Positions 1 through 8,651 are shown, counted from the first letter of the stretch. The stretch is DNA of 64,000 nt from Oceanobacillus limi (GCF_900111445.1 NZ_FOHE01000001.1:62001-126000); one strand, 5' to 3'. The notes: generated by a model not told the origin, from the letters alone. Program-made: numbers and translations.

Positions 1-439
1 TCTCCCCATTCCTCTCCATCTGCCTAACCAACCCATCCCGCCCAACATTCACAAAAACCTCAACCCTATTCCTAAACACTACAACCGACTGATACGGATT
101 CTGAACATCTTCCTCAATCCCCAAAACATGCTGATAAAACACCCAACAACAATCCAAATCCTTCAACGGATGGGTTGGAAAGGCATAAATACCTTTACTC
201 ACACTGATCGGAATAGGAACCTTCCGTTTAAATCCAGTGTGATGCGTAACAGCAGCTTTTCTACCTTCATACGTACTATAGTGGTCCAAGCAACCTCTTT
301 TGATTATTTCAAAAGGGGTTTTCTTGATGTAGAGTTTTCGATCATGTTCTAGGGCAATGGTTTGGTAATCGATATGCTTTCCTGGGAGTAATGCTAAGGT
401 GTGTTCATTGATGTGATAGTGTGGCAGGATATTTTTCAA
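1..439 (-). CDS. comK: Competence transcription factor ComK (partial, 3' end beyond the window)
   Basis: ComK is the master activator of genetic competence (DNA uptake genes) in Bacillus and binds AT-boxes as a dimer. The minus strand reads 146 codons without a stop to the left edge. The matched pattern includes TLALLPGKHIDYQTIALE near residue 15, then YEGRKAAVTHHTG and the YAFPTHP segment, which correspond to the AGRKAG and LFPT regions of B. subtilis ComK. The start chosen is TTG at 439, preceded by AAAGGAGT at normal spacing; no in-frame ATG fits. Only the first three quarters of a roughly 190-residue protein is visible, so integrity of the C-terminus cannot be judged. Confidence 0.88.
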   Translation of the reverse strand, partial: MKNILPHYHINEHTLALLPGKHIDYQTIALEHDRKLYIKKTPFEIIKRGCLDHYSTYEGRKAAVTHHTGFKRKVPIPISVSKGIYAFPTHPLKDLDCCWVFYQHVLGIEEDVQNPYQSVVVFRNRVEVFVNVGRDGLVRQMERNGE

Positions 440-503
440 TGAGGGGCACTCCTTTTGGAGAGATACCTTGTCGAAAGGAAGGGGGGATGAATGGTGAGGG
501 TAC

Positions 504-767
504 CTATTCATCCGCCTGACTTTTATCGGATTCGGCTAGGATCTCATCAATCCATTGATCGATGCTGACGTTTAAATGTTGTCTTAATTTAACCAAGGTA
601 TCCATACGAGGGACTTTCCCAGCACCTTCCATTTGTACAATTTGCGACATGGAAAGGTCGACATCCTCAGCAAACTTTTCCTGACTTCGGCCTTTTTCAA
701 TGGTTCGAATGAGTCTTACTTGTTTTCCAACATATTGTGCAATGTATTTTTGTTCTTCCTTATTCAC
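504..767 (-). CDS. XRE-family helix-turn-helix repressor
   Basis: An 87-residue single-domain Cro/CI-type DNA-binding protein. The HTH covers about residues 15-72 (SQEKFAEDVDLSMSQIVQMEG is the helix-turn-helix core, followed by VPRMDTLVKLRQHLNV). There is no sensing domain. It lies divergent to the sigma-like gene at 1083 across a 315-bp region holding three identical-type palindromes, which suggests it is the repressor controlling the phage-type replication genes. ATG start with GGAGAT-like sequence upstream (AGGAGATAGCCC). Family assignment is secure; the target is inferred. Confidence 0.85.
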   Translation of the reverse strand: MNKEEQKYIAQYVGKQVRLIRTIEKGRSQEKFAEDVDLSMSQIVQMEGAGKVPRMDTLVKLRQHLNVSIDQWIDEILAESDKSQADE

Positions 768-920
768 GGGCTATCTCCTCTTTTAGCCCCATTGTCTAGT
801 TAAATATCAAGCTATTCTATATACGATCGTGTAAAAATTGGTAATAAATGGTATAAATACGAAATTTATTTTTGATGTGCCATCAATTTGAAAAACACCC
901 TAACTTCTTCAATCCAAACT

Positions 921-986
921 AAAATTCAATTTTCATGATGAAAGCACCTGCCAAAATTGAATTTTCCCCTAGCAAAATTCAATTTT
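921..986. promoter_or_regulatory. Three 13-bp palindromic operator-like sites
   Basis: AAAATTCAATTTT occurs at 921-933 and 974-986 and its complement form AAAATTGAATTTT at 953-965. Centres are 32 and 21 bp apart, close to three and two helical turns, so bound proteins would sit on the same DNA face. The sites lie between the divergent XRE gene and the sigma-like gene. The spacing and palindromy are seen directly; the binding protein (probably the XRE repressor) is inferred. Confidence 0.55.
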
Positions 987-1082
987 GAAGCGATTTCCCA
1001 AAAGTTAGGAAACAGGACAGCTTGTACCCTTTTTTTCTATCCTTAGTTTGCCGGCACAATAAACAAGAATGGAGAGGAGTAT

Positions 1083-1628
1083 ATGAGCGATGATGAAAAA
1101 CGGACCTTCGAAGAGATTTTTAAACAGAATGAAAACAAAATTCATTACTACATCCACAAGCTGCAGATCAACGATACGCATAAGGAGTTTTATGTGGAAG
1201 GGCTATATGCCATGTGGATGGCCTATAAAAAATATCAACCAGATAAAGGACCGTTGTCCACATATTTTAACTATATGATCAAGAATCGCATGATTGATTT
1301 GATTCGAAGTAAGGCTAGAGACGAAGAAAAAACAGATGCCTATCTCAAGCAAGAACAGATCCATCAAGATGATGGCAATCGATTTGGGGGCTCGGAGCTT
1401 CCGATTGTTCCGCCTACGGATATTACCATATCGGATCAAACGATTTGGGAGCAAGTCCAAGCAACCTTAACCGACAACCAATGGAAGTGGGTTTATTACG
1501 CCATTATCCAAGAGATGCCCCAGAAGGAAATTGCGGAGGCTGAACAAGTCAGCATTAACACCGTAAAGAGCTGGGGACGAGAGGCTCGGAAAAAGTTACG
1601 AGCATCTGGTATTTATTCGGAACCTTGA
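1083..1628 (+). CDS. Sigma-70 family RNA polymerase sigma factor, phage-module type
   Basis: A 181-residue short sigma-like protein. Region 2 is visible at about residues 35-75 (YKKYQPDKGPLSTYF followed by NRMIDLIRSKARDEEK, the core-binding and -10 recognition part). Region 4 is near the C-terminus (MPQKEIAEAEQVSINTVKSW, a HTH for -35 contact). The start has GGAGAGG five bases upstream. It is the first rightward gene after the operator region and precedes the DnaD-like gene by about 380 bp. Similar short sigma proteins sit in prophages and integrative elements of Bacilli, where they may switch on late or replication genes; that role here is inferred. Confidence 0.8.
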   Translation: MSDDEKRTFEEIFKQNENKIHYYIHKLQINDTHKEFYVEGLYAMWMAYKKYQPDKGPLSTYFNYMIKNRMIDLIRSKARDEEKTDAYLKQEQIHQDDGNRFGGSELPIVPPTDITISDQTIWEQVQATLTDNQWKWVYYAIIQEMPQKEIAEAEQVSINTVKSWGREARKKLRASGIYSEP

Positions 1629-2012
1629 TTGATGAAATGGAAGTCGATACGAAAGTTCGGCTTCCTTCTATTCAATCTTACAATCGAAACGAACGGATCA
1701 ATCGTGGCATGATTTTTCGGAATATATTTTGGAAAATATGCCACCAAGACCATCTTCTTAGCGATTACTATAGGATAAGAAATGATCGTTTCCGATTAAG
1801 TCGATGGAATGTAAGGTAGTTGAAATTAGAGAGGCAAACCTTAACGATAAAAGAAGATGCGGATTACGAAGGAGCTCATACGGAAAAAGTCTACTGCATG
1901 GTGTAACTCAAACAAATTTCCCATAGTAAATGAAGGTTCATAAGAGAGTCGATCCATCCATGGCTGGTGGATCAGGAAAAGGAAATTCGAATAGAGAGAG
2001 GTTGGAAGTGAA
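1629..2012. other. Stretch without a convincing gene
   Basis: The 384 bp between the sigma-like gene and the DnaD-like gene contain no ORF with both a ribosome binding site and recognisable content. A 64-codon frame starting TTG at 1625 overlaps the sigma stop codon but has no similarity that I recognise. The stretch may be a decayed gene of the phage module. Confidence 0.4.
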
Positions 2013-2738
2013 ATGGAATATTTTAAAGAGATGAAAGCTTTTAAGGAATGGTTATTATTAAACGAATTATCCACGAGTGCTGTTGCTCTCTGGTATACGT
2101 TGATGACGATAAATAATTCAGTTGGCTGGAAAAGTAAATTTAATGTGGCAAACGCTACGGTTCAAAAGCTAACAGGGTTGTCCAAGCAAGGGTTAGCGGA
2201 TGCAAGGAAAAAGTTAATGGAACATGATTTAATCATGTTTGAAAAAGGGGCAAAAGGGCGTGCTCCGAAATACCAAATGGTGTCATTGGTCAGCCACATT
2301 GACCGATCTCCTGACCCAAAGCTTGACCAATCCCTTGACCGATCTGCGGACCAATCCTTGACCATACCTAGAGAAAGACATAGACAAAAAGACAGAAGAG
2401 GAGAGACGCGCGCGGAAAAGCTCATTCAATTGCATGAAACATCTATTGGCCGACTTAGCCCAGTAGCGAGGGAAGAATTTTTGCTATGGATGGAGGAGGT
2501 AGGAGCAGACATGCTGGAAGCTGCCATTAAGCATGCAGCCAAACACGGTGCAAGGAGTTTTCGGTATGTGGAGAGGATTTTGGAGGAATGGGTGGATAAC
2601 AATTTAGTGACCGTTGAGGCGGTAAACGCATTCCAGAAACAGAAAGGACAACGTATACATAACACAATTCCATTTCCAAACAAGGAGCGGGATCAGACAA
2701 AAGCGTTATTTGATGAGATGCGGAGGGAAGGATCATGA
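2013..2738 (+). CDS. DnaD-like phage replication initiator / replisome organiser
   Basis: 241 residues. The N-terminal half (about 1-90: EWLLLNELSTSAVALWYTLM ... LTGLSKQGLADARKKL) is a winged-helix of the replisome-organiser type. Residues about 140-205 form a DnaD/DnaB2 C-terminal domain with the typical RYVERILEEW element. Such proteins bind the phage origin and recruit the helicase loader, as SPP1 G38P and DnaD-type initiators do. The linker (about residues 95-118) is encoded by six 12-bp iterons (see the repeat entry). The stop overlaps the next ATG, so the three replication genes form one operon. GGAAGTGAA precedes the ATG. Confidence 0.82.
   Translation: MEYFKEMKAFKEWLLLNELSTSAVALWYTLMTINNSVGWKSKFNVANATVQKLTGLSKQGLADARKKLMEHDLIMFEKGAKGRAPKYQMVSLVSHIDRSPDPKLDQSLDRSADQSLTIPRERHRQKDRRGETRAEKLIQLHETSIGRLSPVAREEFLLWMEEVGADMLEAAIKHAAKHGARSFRYVERILEEWVDNNLVTVEAVNAFQKQKGQRIHNTIPFPNKERDQTKALFDEMRREGS
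2299..2370 (+). repeat. Six 12-bp iterons inside the initiator gene, candidate replication origin
   Basis: The hexamer TTGACC or a one/two-base variant starts at 2299, 2311, 2323, 2335, 2347 and 2359, an exact 12-bp period. It is usually followed by AATC or GATC. The repeats encode an Asp/Ser-rich linker (DRSPDPKLDQSLDRSADQSL). Initiator genes of lambda (O) and SPP1 (gene 38) carry their origin repeats inside the coding sequence. By analogy this is a candidate origin, which is inference. Confidence 0.6.
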
Positions 2739-3076
2739 ATCGTCAGGAAGCAATAGATATTCTTGAAACGATTAAGGAATTGTATCCAAAGTTTGAGGTG
2801 ACAAAGCGGAAAGTGAAGATGCTCATTCCACAGCTCGAGCAAATGGAGTATCGCTTGGTGATGGACAAGTTAGCTGCCTATGTTGCCAAGAGCCCTTTTG
2901 CACCAACGATTGCAGATATTGCTGCCTTTCCACCAAAGGAAAATGCTTATCTCGATAAGATGAACAAATGGCAAAAGGAAGCTGCAGCGGTTCCGGAAGA
3001 CATGAAGCTTCGGTTTCGAAATGAATTGATTCGACTCGTAAAGGAGAAGGCTGTGCATGAAGACGGAGAACTTTGA
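2735..3076 (+). CDS. Replicative helicase loader/inhibitor, SPP1 G39P type
   Basis: 113 residues, fully helical in appearance (MNRQEAIDILETIKELYPKF at the N-terminus, SPFAPTIADIAAFP in the middle). The pattern fits the family 'loader and inhibitor of G40P', a small protein that binds the phage DnaB-type helicase and delivers it to the initiator-bound origin. Its place between a DnaD-like initiator and a DnaB-like helicase is exactly the SPP1 38-39-40 order. It overlaps the initiator stop by four bases and the helicase gene by about 20 bases, implying translational coupling. Confidence 0.75.
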   Translation: MNRQEAIDILETIKELYPKFEVTKRKVKMLIPQLEQMEYRLVMDKLAAYVAKSPFAPTIADIAAFPPKENAYLDKMNKWQKEAAAVPEDMKLRFRNELIRLVKEKAVHEDGEL

Positions 3077-4331
3077 AGCAGAAGCCACGGTGCTTGGAGC
3101 AGTAATCCTAGACGGAACACTTTTTAGCGAGCTCATTGTGAATGAGATGCATTTCCATTATGCGGCTCATCAGAAAATCTATCAGGCAATGAAGCGGGCA
3201 GTTGATCATGGCGAGTTCATTGATATGGTTGTGGTCACGACCTATCTTGGAAAAGGATTAGATGAGGTTGGGGGCACGATGTATCTTCTGGAAATGGTCG
3301 AATCTGTTGCATCTACGGCAGGCTTAAAGCATCATGAACGGTTGATCTTAGATGCTTATCGCAACCGGGAAACAAGAAAGCAGGTCTTGGCTTATGCTTC
3401 TGATCCGAGTGATCAGGAATTGGAGTTGCTGATTCGTAGGTTACAAGATTTTCAGAGGATTGGGGGAAAGTCAGTGGGTAAATCAACCTATGATCATTTG
3501 CTCGAAATAACGGAGGAGATGTGCTTTCCAAGTGATGAGACAACGGGATTTTTGACAACGTATCATGAGCTAGACGCGATGACAGGAGGGCTGCAGCGTG
3601 GGGATTTAATTATCGTTGCTGCAAGACCATCTGTTGGGAAAACAGCTTTTGCCTTAAATTTAGCTGCTGGACATTGCAGAAATGGTGGGACGTCTGCAAT
3701 ATTCAGTTTGGAAATGGGGACGAAACAGCTTCTGCAACGAATGATTTCAGCAGAAGGACGGATTGATAGCCAAAAATGGAGAAGCATGGCTTTTTCAACG
3801 AAGGATTACGGAAAAGCTATGGGAGCGATCGGTGCGATTTCCGATTGGCGGTTGAAGATACATGATCAGAAGCGGACTGTAATGGAGATACGAACTGCAA
3901 TCCGAAAAATGGTTCACGATCATCCGGATGAAAGGCATGTAGCCATCATTGATTACTTGCAGCTGATTAGTCCAGCGGTGAGACGGGATCGAAGGGATTT
4001 GGAGGTAGGGGAGATCACAAGAGAGTTGAAATTATTGGCAATGGAAATGAATATCCCCATTGTATTATTGTCGCAGTTATCCAGGGGAGTGGAATCCAGA
4101 CAGGATAAACGACCTGTCATGTCAGACCTGAGGGAGTCAGGAAATATTGAACAAGATGCGGATGTCATCTCATTTTTGTACCGAGATGATTATTATAACC
4201 GCCGAACTGATGATGCCGATCGAGTTGAGATTATTATTGGGAAGCAACGGAATGGGCCAGTGGGGACGGTGAGGATGGTGTTTCGGAAGGAGTTTGGGGT
4301 TTTTGAGGGGGAGGTGCAGTTAGTGAACTAA
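3057..4331 (+). CDS. DnaB-type replicative DNA helicase (phage-type)
   Basis: A 424-residue hexameric RecA-fold helicase. The N-terminal DnaB domain spans about 1-100. Walker A is AARPSVGKTAF at residues 188-198, FSLEM follows at the usual distance, and Walker B is VAIIDYLQLI. The C-terminal motif LSQLSRGVESR and SDLRESGNIEQDAD complete the family signature. It unwinds DNA ahead of the replisome. As third gene of the phage-type operon it probably serves the element rather than the chromosome, which should carry its own dnaB/dnaC elsewhere. No integrase, terminase or structural genes follow, so the module looks like a remnant. Confidence 0.92.
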   Translation: MKTENFEAEATVLGAVILDGTLFSELIVNEMHFHYAAHQKIYQAMKRAVDHGEFIDMVVVTTYLGKGLDEVGGTMYLLEMVESVASTAGLKHHERLILDAYRNRETRKQVLAYASDPSDQELELLIRRLQDFQRIGGKSVGKSTYDHLLEITEEMCFPSDETTGFLTTYHELDAMTGGLQRGDLIIVAARPSVGKTAFALNLAAGHCRNGGTSAIFSLEMGTKQLLQRMISAEGRIDSQKWRSMAFSTKDYGKAMGAIGAISDWRLKIHDQKRTVMEIRTAIRKMVHDHPDERHVAIIDYLQLISPAVRRDRRDLEVGEITRELKLLAMEMNIPIVLLSQLSRGVESRQDKRPVMSDLRESGNIEQDADVISFLYRDDYYNRRTDDADRVEIIIGKQRNGPVGTVRMVFRKEFGVFEGEVQLVN

Positions 4332-4484
4332 TGTATGTTAGGGTGGAACTGGGAAGCTTTTTTTGTCTACAGATTAAAGTTATTAAATGAGGAGACTGTG
4401 AAAGAATCTAATATATTAGCTAATTGGTGAAATAAATAATATTATTATATGGGGAAGTTAATTGAGTGGAAGAGGGAAAGAAAA

Positions 4485-4880
4485 GTGACTAATAAGCTTA
4501 AATTCTTTAACGAAAAAGACATTGCTACAAAGATTCATGAATACCTAATCCAGCTTCCAAATGTAGAGTTTGATGATGAGGCTAAGGGTCCTACTATTGG
4601 TTACAAGGTAAAAAACCAAAATTATAAATTTGCAACTCTTCACGGTGGAAATTCCTATCAATCACTTGTATTGCATGTTTTGCCTGGTAATCCGCATACA
4701 TTAGTAGGCAAAGAATTACAAAAAGAGGTTCAAAATAAATTTAATTTTGATATTAGAAAGATTAGAAGTCATGTGTTAAAAGGTCATGAAATTTTTATAC
4801 CTTTAGAACTGTTGAATAACAAGAATCCATATAATGGTATAAAGCATATTATTTTTTATGCTTTATATGTACAGGAATAA
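4485..4880 (+). CDS. Protein of unknown function
   Basis: About 131 residues from the GTG at 4485, which has GAGGG nine bases upstream. An in-frame ATG at 4449 lacks any ribosome binding site and is less likely. The protein is lysine- and asparagine-rich with a central YKFATLHGGNSYQSLVLHV and a C-terminal FIPLELLNNKNPYNGI segment. I do not recognise the family. The base composition is more AT-rich than the replication genes before it. It sits just upstream of a NERD-domain gene and could belong to a transferred accessory patch. Confidence 0.6.
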   Translation: MTNKLKFFNEKDIATKIHEYLIQLPNVEFDDEAKGPTIGYKVKNQNYKFATLHGGNSYQSLVLHVLPGNPHTLVGKELQKEVQNKFNFDIRKIRSHVLKGHEIFIPLELLNNKNPYNGIKHIIFYALYVQE

Positions 4881-4906
4881 TTGAACTTTAGATATAGGAG
4901 ATATTT

Positions 4907-5728
4907 ATGTTACTAAATTTATTTAAGAAAAAGAAAAAAGTGGATAGTAAGAACAAGCAACATAAAAATAGTAAAACAAAAGGTAATAGCCAGCATGTAG
5001 CAAATAGGAAGGGGGAAATCGGAGAATATAAAATAGATATACAGCTTTCTCAACTTCCAAAGGAATATAAGTATTTAAATGATATTATGATAGAAAATTC
5101 AAAGTCTATTACTGGTTATTCGCAAATTGACCATCTTGTAATTACACCATATGGTATCTTTGTAATAGAAACGAAAAATTATCAAGGAACAATTTATGGT
5201 GGCAAGAATCGGAAAACGTGGCTTGTGAATGGAAAATTTAAGATGTTGAGTCCGATAATCCAAAATTATGGTCACATCAAAGCGCTTAAATATTATATTA
5301 ATAAAAAATATCACGATACGTTTTTCTCCATTGTCTCGTTTACGAAACGCTGTACGTTGAAAATAGATTCAGAGCTTAGAGATATAAAATCAGATGAATT
5401 CGTGATTTATGACCTTTATCTAACAGAATCAATAGAAAGAAAAGTATCTATTCTAAAACTGATACATAAAGAGCCATTATTGACAGAAAAGGATTGTTTG
5501 GAAATATATCATGTATTGAAGGATGCTAATATCACGGATGCAAAAGCTCGTGCAGACCATAATTTTAAAATAAAGCAAAATAAAGAAGAAAAAAGTCGTA
5601 CGGAAAGCCATGCTAAATGTGTGGTTTGTAATAAGTCAGTATCCCAAAAAGTGGCTAGCTTTTGCCTATCTAATAATAGATTTAAAGGGAAAGTATACTG
5701 TTACGAGCACCAGAAGACCGTAGTCTAG
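4907..5728 (+). CDS. NERD-domain nuclease-like protein with C-terminal cysteine cluster
   Basis: 273 residues. A lysine-rich N-terminus (about 1-35) precedes a NERD domain at about 38-150, with GEIGEYK, SQIDHLVITPYGIFVIETKN and YGG. The D...E-x-K pattern (IDH...VIETK) is the PD-(D/E)XK-like nuclease core of the family. The C-terminus (about 235-270) has CVVC ... C ... CYEH, a probable zinc knuckle. NERD proteins are linked to DNA processing and are found in mobile and defence contexts. ATG follows ATAGGAG. Terminated by a hairpin at 5763. Confidence 0.85.
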   Translation: MLLNLFKKKKKVDSKNKQHKNSKTKGNSQHVANRKGEIGEYKIDIQLSQLPKEYKYLNDIMIENSKSITGYSQIDHLVITPYGIFVIETKNYQGTIYGGKNRKTWLVNGKFKMLSPIIQNYGHIKALKYYINKKYHDTFFSIVSFTKRCTLKIDSELRDIKSDEFVIYDLYLTESIERKVSILKLIHKEPLLTEKDCLEIYHVLKDANITDAKARADHNFKIKQNKEEKSRTESHAKCVVCNKSVSQKVASFCLSNNRFKGKVYCYEHQKTVV

Positions 5729-5762
5729 TTGATATTTTTATGATCTAATCCGAGGTTTTAAA

Positions 5763-5793
5763 AGCCCCTACTATTGAATGAAAGGGGCTATTC
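5763..5793 (+). terminator. Stem-loop after the NERD gene
   Basis: AGCCCCT at 5763-5769 pairs with AGGGGCT at 5783-5789 around a 13-base loop. The following T-run is weak, so termination may be partial. Confidence 0.5.
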
Positions 5794-5884
5794 CTACACC
5801 AATAGAAATATTTAGAAGACATAATTGTAGTGGGTTTCTATAACTAATGATTTGTTATCGTTACTTGTGAAGGGAGAGGTTTCC

Positions 5885-6088
5885 ATGGCAGTGTGGGTGA
5901 ATATCGACATACCAACAAAGCATTTTGGGATTCATAGTGAGAATCGGTCTAGAACACCTAAATACAAAGGGATTAACAAACTTTTAAGAGATGGAGGATG
6001 GCTAAAATTTACTTCTAAAGAGGAGGCATATAGGTTATATAAAAGTGAATATCCAACGTATCAATTAGTAGATTATATAGAACATTAA
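5885..6088 (+). CDS. Small protein of unknown function
   Basis: 67 residues from the ATG at 5885, which has GGGAGAGG directly upstream. A longer frame begins further left but has no binding site. The protein begins MAVWVNIDIPTKHFGIH and ends in a tyrosine-rich TYQLVDYIEH; it is basic and has no membrane segment. I do not recognise the family. It lies between the NERD gene and the dNTPase pair. Confidence 0.6.
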   Translation: MAVWVNIDIPTKHFGIHSENRSRTPKYKGINKLLRDGGWLKFTSKEEAYRLYKSEYPTYQLVDYIEH

Positions 6089-6313
6089 TAGTAGAGTGAA
6101 ATGGTTTGTACTTTATCATTGGATAGTTTGATATAAGTAATGGTGGGTTATTTTCTTATTGGGCTTTTACAAATGAACTAGTAAGTAATAAGTTTACTAT
6201 AAAGAAACTTCTTTTTAACCACTTGTTTCCCCCTCAAGGAAGGATTTACCAGTAATTTGTCGAATAATTTATAAATGTCAGTGTAAATTTTTTTGAAAGA
6301 AGGGGAATATAAA

Positions 6314-7846
6314 TTGAACAATCGCATGTCGTGGGACAATATATTAAATGAAAATAGGCCGAGACATAAAAACGATTCGGAGGAAGAAAAGCGGAAAAGA
6401 GAAGAAAAACGGAAATTAGATGATCGAAATGAATTTGAGCGTGATTACGACCGTATTGTAGGTTCGTCGTCATTACGGAGGTTACAAGATAAAGCGCAAG
6501 TATTTCCATTACAAGACAATGATTTTATTCGAACTAGACTTACACATTCCATTGAGGTGTCTGCAATCGCTCGTTCATTTGGAAGATGGTTAGAAAAGTG
6601 GTTACTTAAAGCAGACGAAGGGTTCACAGAAGACCATATCGGGAAAATACCTGCATTATTAGCTGTTGCCGGTCTGGTTCATGATATTGGTAATCCCCCA
6701 TTCGGGCATTATGGGGAGGATGTAATCAAGGACTGGTTTACGAGATTTGTAGCTGAACATGGCTCGGAAAAACAGGATGCGGAGGAAGCATTTTTACAAC
6801 AATACTATATTGCAAAAGATGAACTGTACGATTTCTTACACTTTGATGGCAATGCTCAGGGCTTACGTGTTTTAACTAGGCTACAATTTTTGAATGATGA
6901 ATATGGGATTAATTTTACATATGGTACGCTTTCTGTTTTATTAAAGTATCCGTGGGATTCATCTCATAAAATAGCAAAAGAAGATAAAAAGTTTGGTTAT
7001 TTCAAACAGGATGTTGATACCGCTTCAGATATTATTAATGGAACAGTTGGAGTGAAAGAAACAAGAAATCCGTTAACCTATCTATTGGAAGCATCGGATG
7101 ATATCGCCTATTTAGGGTCGGATATTGAAGATGGTGTAAAAAAAGGGATCGTCCCTTGGGAAAGTATATTCGAACAGTTCCTAGCTGGTGAAGGTGAGGA
7201 AATAAAGCCACTTATTGAAAAATACTCAAAAGAAATGAATGAGCTAAAAGAAACGTACAAAGATGGGATCAAGGAATTAAAGGAAAAACATGATAAAGCA
7301 AAGAAAAATAAATTCCCTGATTATGAATTAACAAGTGTTCAGAACTTTCGGGTTTGGGCACAGGGAGTAATGATAAAAGAAGTGAAAAATGTATTCGAAG
7401 AAAACTATGATGATATAATGGAAGGTAATTTAGGGAAGCAAGAGCTGCTTAAAAAATCTTCTAAAGCGAGCGTGTTAAAAGGGTTTTTTACTACTTTGTT
7501 GGTAAACTATATCTTCCCTAATAAAGAAGTTTTGTCGTTAGAGCTAGTTGGTGATTCCATCATTCGAGAACTTTTGGATGTTTTTGTTAAAGAATGCATC
7601 TTGTCAGACGAAGATTATGAAAGTGACCATAAATGTAAGTCAGGAAAAATATTTAGGATTTTATCGGATAATTTTGTTTTTGTACATTTACTCGAAAAAA
7701 CAGAGGATGGAGCGTATAATAGAAGAAAGATATCTTCATTAAGCACGTACGAAAAATTATTGATTATTACTGATTTTATTTCTGGCATGACTGATTCATA
7801 TGCTTTGGATTTGCATAAGAAGATAACTGGGGTTAAAATGCCATAA
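6314..7846 (+). CDS. dgt: HD-domain dNTP triphosphohydrolase (dGTPase family)
   Basis: About 510 residues. The family hydrolyses dGTP or other dNTPs to nucleoside and triphosphate. N-terminal FERDYDRIVGSSSLRRLQDK and VFPLQDNDFIRTRLTHSIEV are diagnostic. The metal site is H of RLTHS, HD of GLVHDIGNPPFGH, and D of EASDDIAYLGSDIEDG. TTG at 6314 is preferred because GAAGGGGA lies seven to eight bases upstream; a TTG at 6293 has none. The next gene starts 24 bp later, so the two are co-transcribed. Dgt enzymes can starve phages of dNTPs; such a role is plausible here but inferred. Housekeeping nucleotide balance is the alternative. Confidence 0.9.
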   Translation: MNNRMSWDNILNENRPRHKNDSEEEKRKREEKRKLDDRNEFERDYDRIVGSSSLRRLQDKAQVFPLQDNDFIRTRLTHSIEVSAIARSFGRWLEKWLLKADEGFTEDHIGKIPALLAVAGLVHDIGNPPFGHYGEDVIKDWFTRFVAEHGSEKQDAEEAFLQQYYIAKDELYDFLHFDGNAQGLRVLTRLQFLNDEYGINFTYGTLSVLLKYPWDSSHKIAKEDKKFGYFKQDVDTASDIINGTVGVKETRNPLTYLLEASDDIAYLGSDIEDGVKKGIVPWESIFEQFLAGEGEEIKPLIEKYSKEMNELKETYKDGIKELKEKHDKAKKNKFPDYELTSVQNFRVWAQGVMIKEVKNVFEENYDDIMEGNLGKQELLKKSSKASVLKGFFTTLLVNYIFPNKEVLSLELVGDSIIRELLDVFVKECILSDEDYESDHKCKSGKIFRILSDNFVFVHLLEKTEDGAYNRRKISSLSTYEKLLIITDFISGMTDSYALDLHKKITGVKMP

Positions 7847-7870
7847 AGACAAGGAGAGGTGGTTAGTTCA

Positions 7871-8623
7871 TTGAAATATAATCCGAAAATCAAAGAGTCT
7901 TTATTTCGATTGTTATCTAGCCGTCCTCAAGCAATGTCATTCATTAAAACATTAGAAGCAGAAGGGGACTTAATATTATTTGGTGGTAGTGTAAGGGAAT
8001 ATTTAGATCACGAATATAATGAGGTTCCGAGGGATTTTGATTTTGTTATTAATACAAATAAAGATATAAGCAACTTAGTTGAAACGTTTGAGCTCCCTTA
8101 TACGAAGAATAAATTTGGTGGGCTAAAGATCTACTTGGACGGTTTGAAATTTGATATTTGGCGAATAGATGAAACGTGGGCTTTTAAGGAAAGAAAAATT
8201 GTATTTGGTGATATTTCTGATTTAAGAAAGACAGTATTTTTGAATGTCGATGCTTTATTTTATAATTTGAATAACTGTCTGCTATATGATGAGGATTTTT
8301 CAAAGGCAATGAATAAAAGTATGCTAGATATTGTATTAGAAGATAACCCGTTTCCAGAGTTAAATATTGCTCGAGCTTTCCGATTAAAATACAAATACAA
8401 TTTAGATTTCTCCAAAGAATTGTATTCCTTCTTAGAAGAATGGTTGAAGAAGTTTGATGACATAGCCGAAGCACTAACTGAATTGCGTAATATTGAAATG
8501 AAACGATATAAGCAATCCAGTGTTGATTGGGTGAAGGAATTTGAACAACTATCACATAACAGTAATTCGTTGAAAGGAATTACGAACGATCATGAACGGT
8601 ATTTGTCTAGTGTTTATAAGTGA
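7871..8623 (+). CDS. CCA-adding/poly(A)-polymerase-like nucleotidyltransferase
   Basis: About 250 residues. The N-terminal head has the pol-beta-type signature LFGGSVREYLD followed by PRDFDFVI, with the two catalytic Asp of the RDxDF motif, as in class II tRNA nucleotidyltransferases. The following NIARAFRLKYKYNLDF resembles the neck/body helix that reads nucleotide. The C-terminal body is shorter than in true CCA enzymes (about 400 residues), so it probably is not the housekeeping enzyme. TTG at 7871 is preferred since AGGTGG precedes it; GTG at 7859 overlaps the binding site. It directly follows the dNTPase gene and ends at a strong terminator. Confidence 0.75.
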   Translation: MKYNPKIKESLFRLLSSRPQAMSFIKTLEAEGDLILFGGSVREYLDHEYNEVPRDFDFVINTNKDISNLVETFELPYTKNKFGGLKIYLDGLKFDIWRIDETWAFKERKIVFGDISDLRKTVFLNVDALFYNLNNCLLYDEDFSKAMNKSMLDIVLEDNPFPELNIARAFRLKYKYNLDFSKELYSFLEEWLKKFDDIAEALTELRNIEMKRYKQSSVDWVKEFEQLSHNSNSLKGITNDHERYLSSVYK

Positions 8624-8651
8624 GACTCTCTTGCCAAATTGTAAAGAACTT

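Noticed and set aside
1625-1819. 64-codon frame after the sigma-like gene
   Set aside because: The start overlaps the previous stop, there is no ribosome binding site and no recognisable content.
8184-8555. 123-codon minus-strand ORF
   Set aside because: Antisense to the well-supported nucleotidyltransferase gene.
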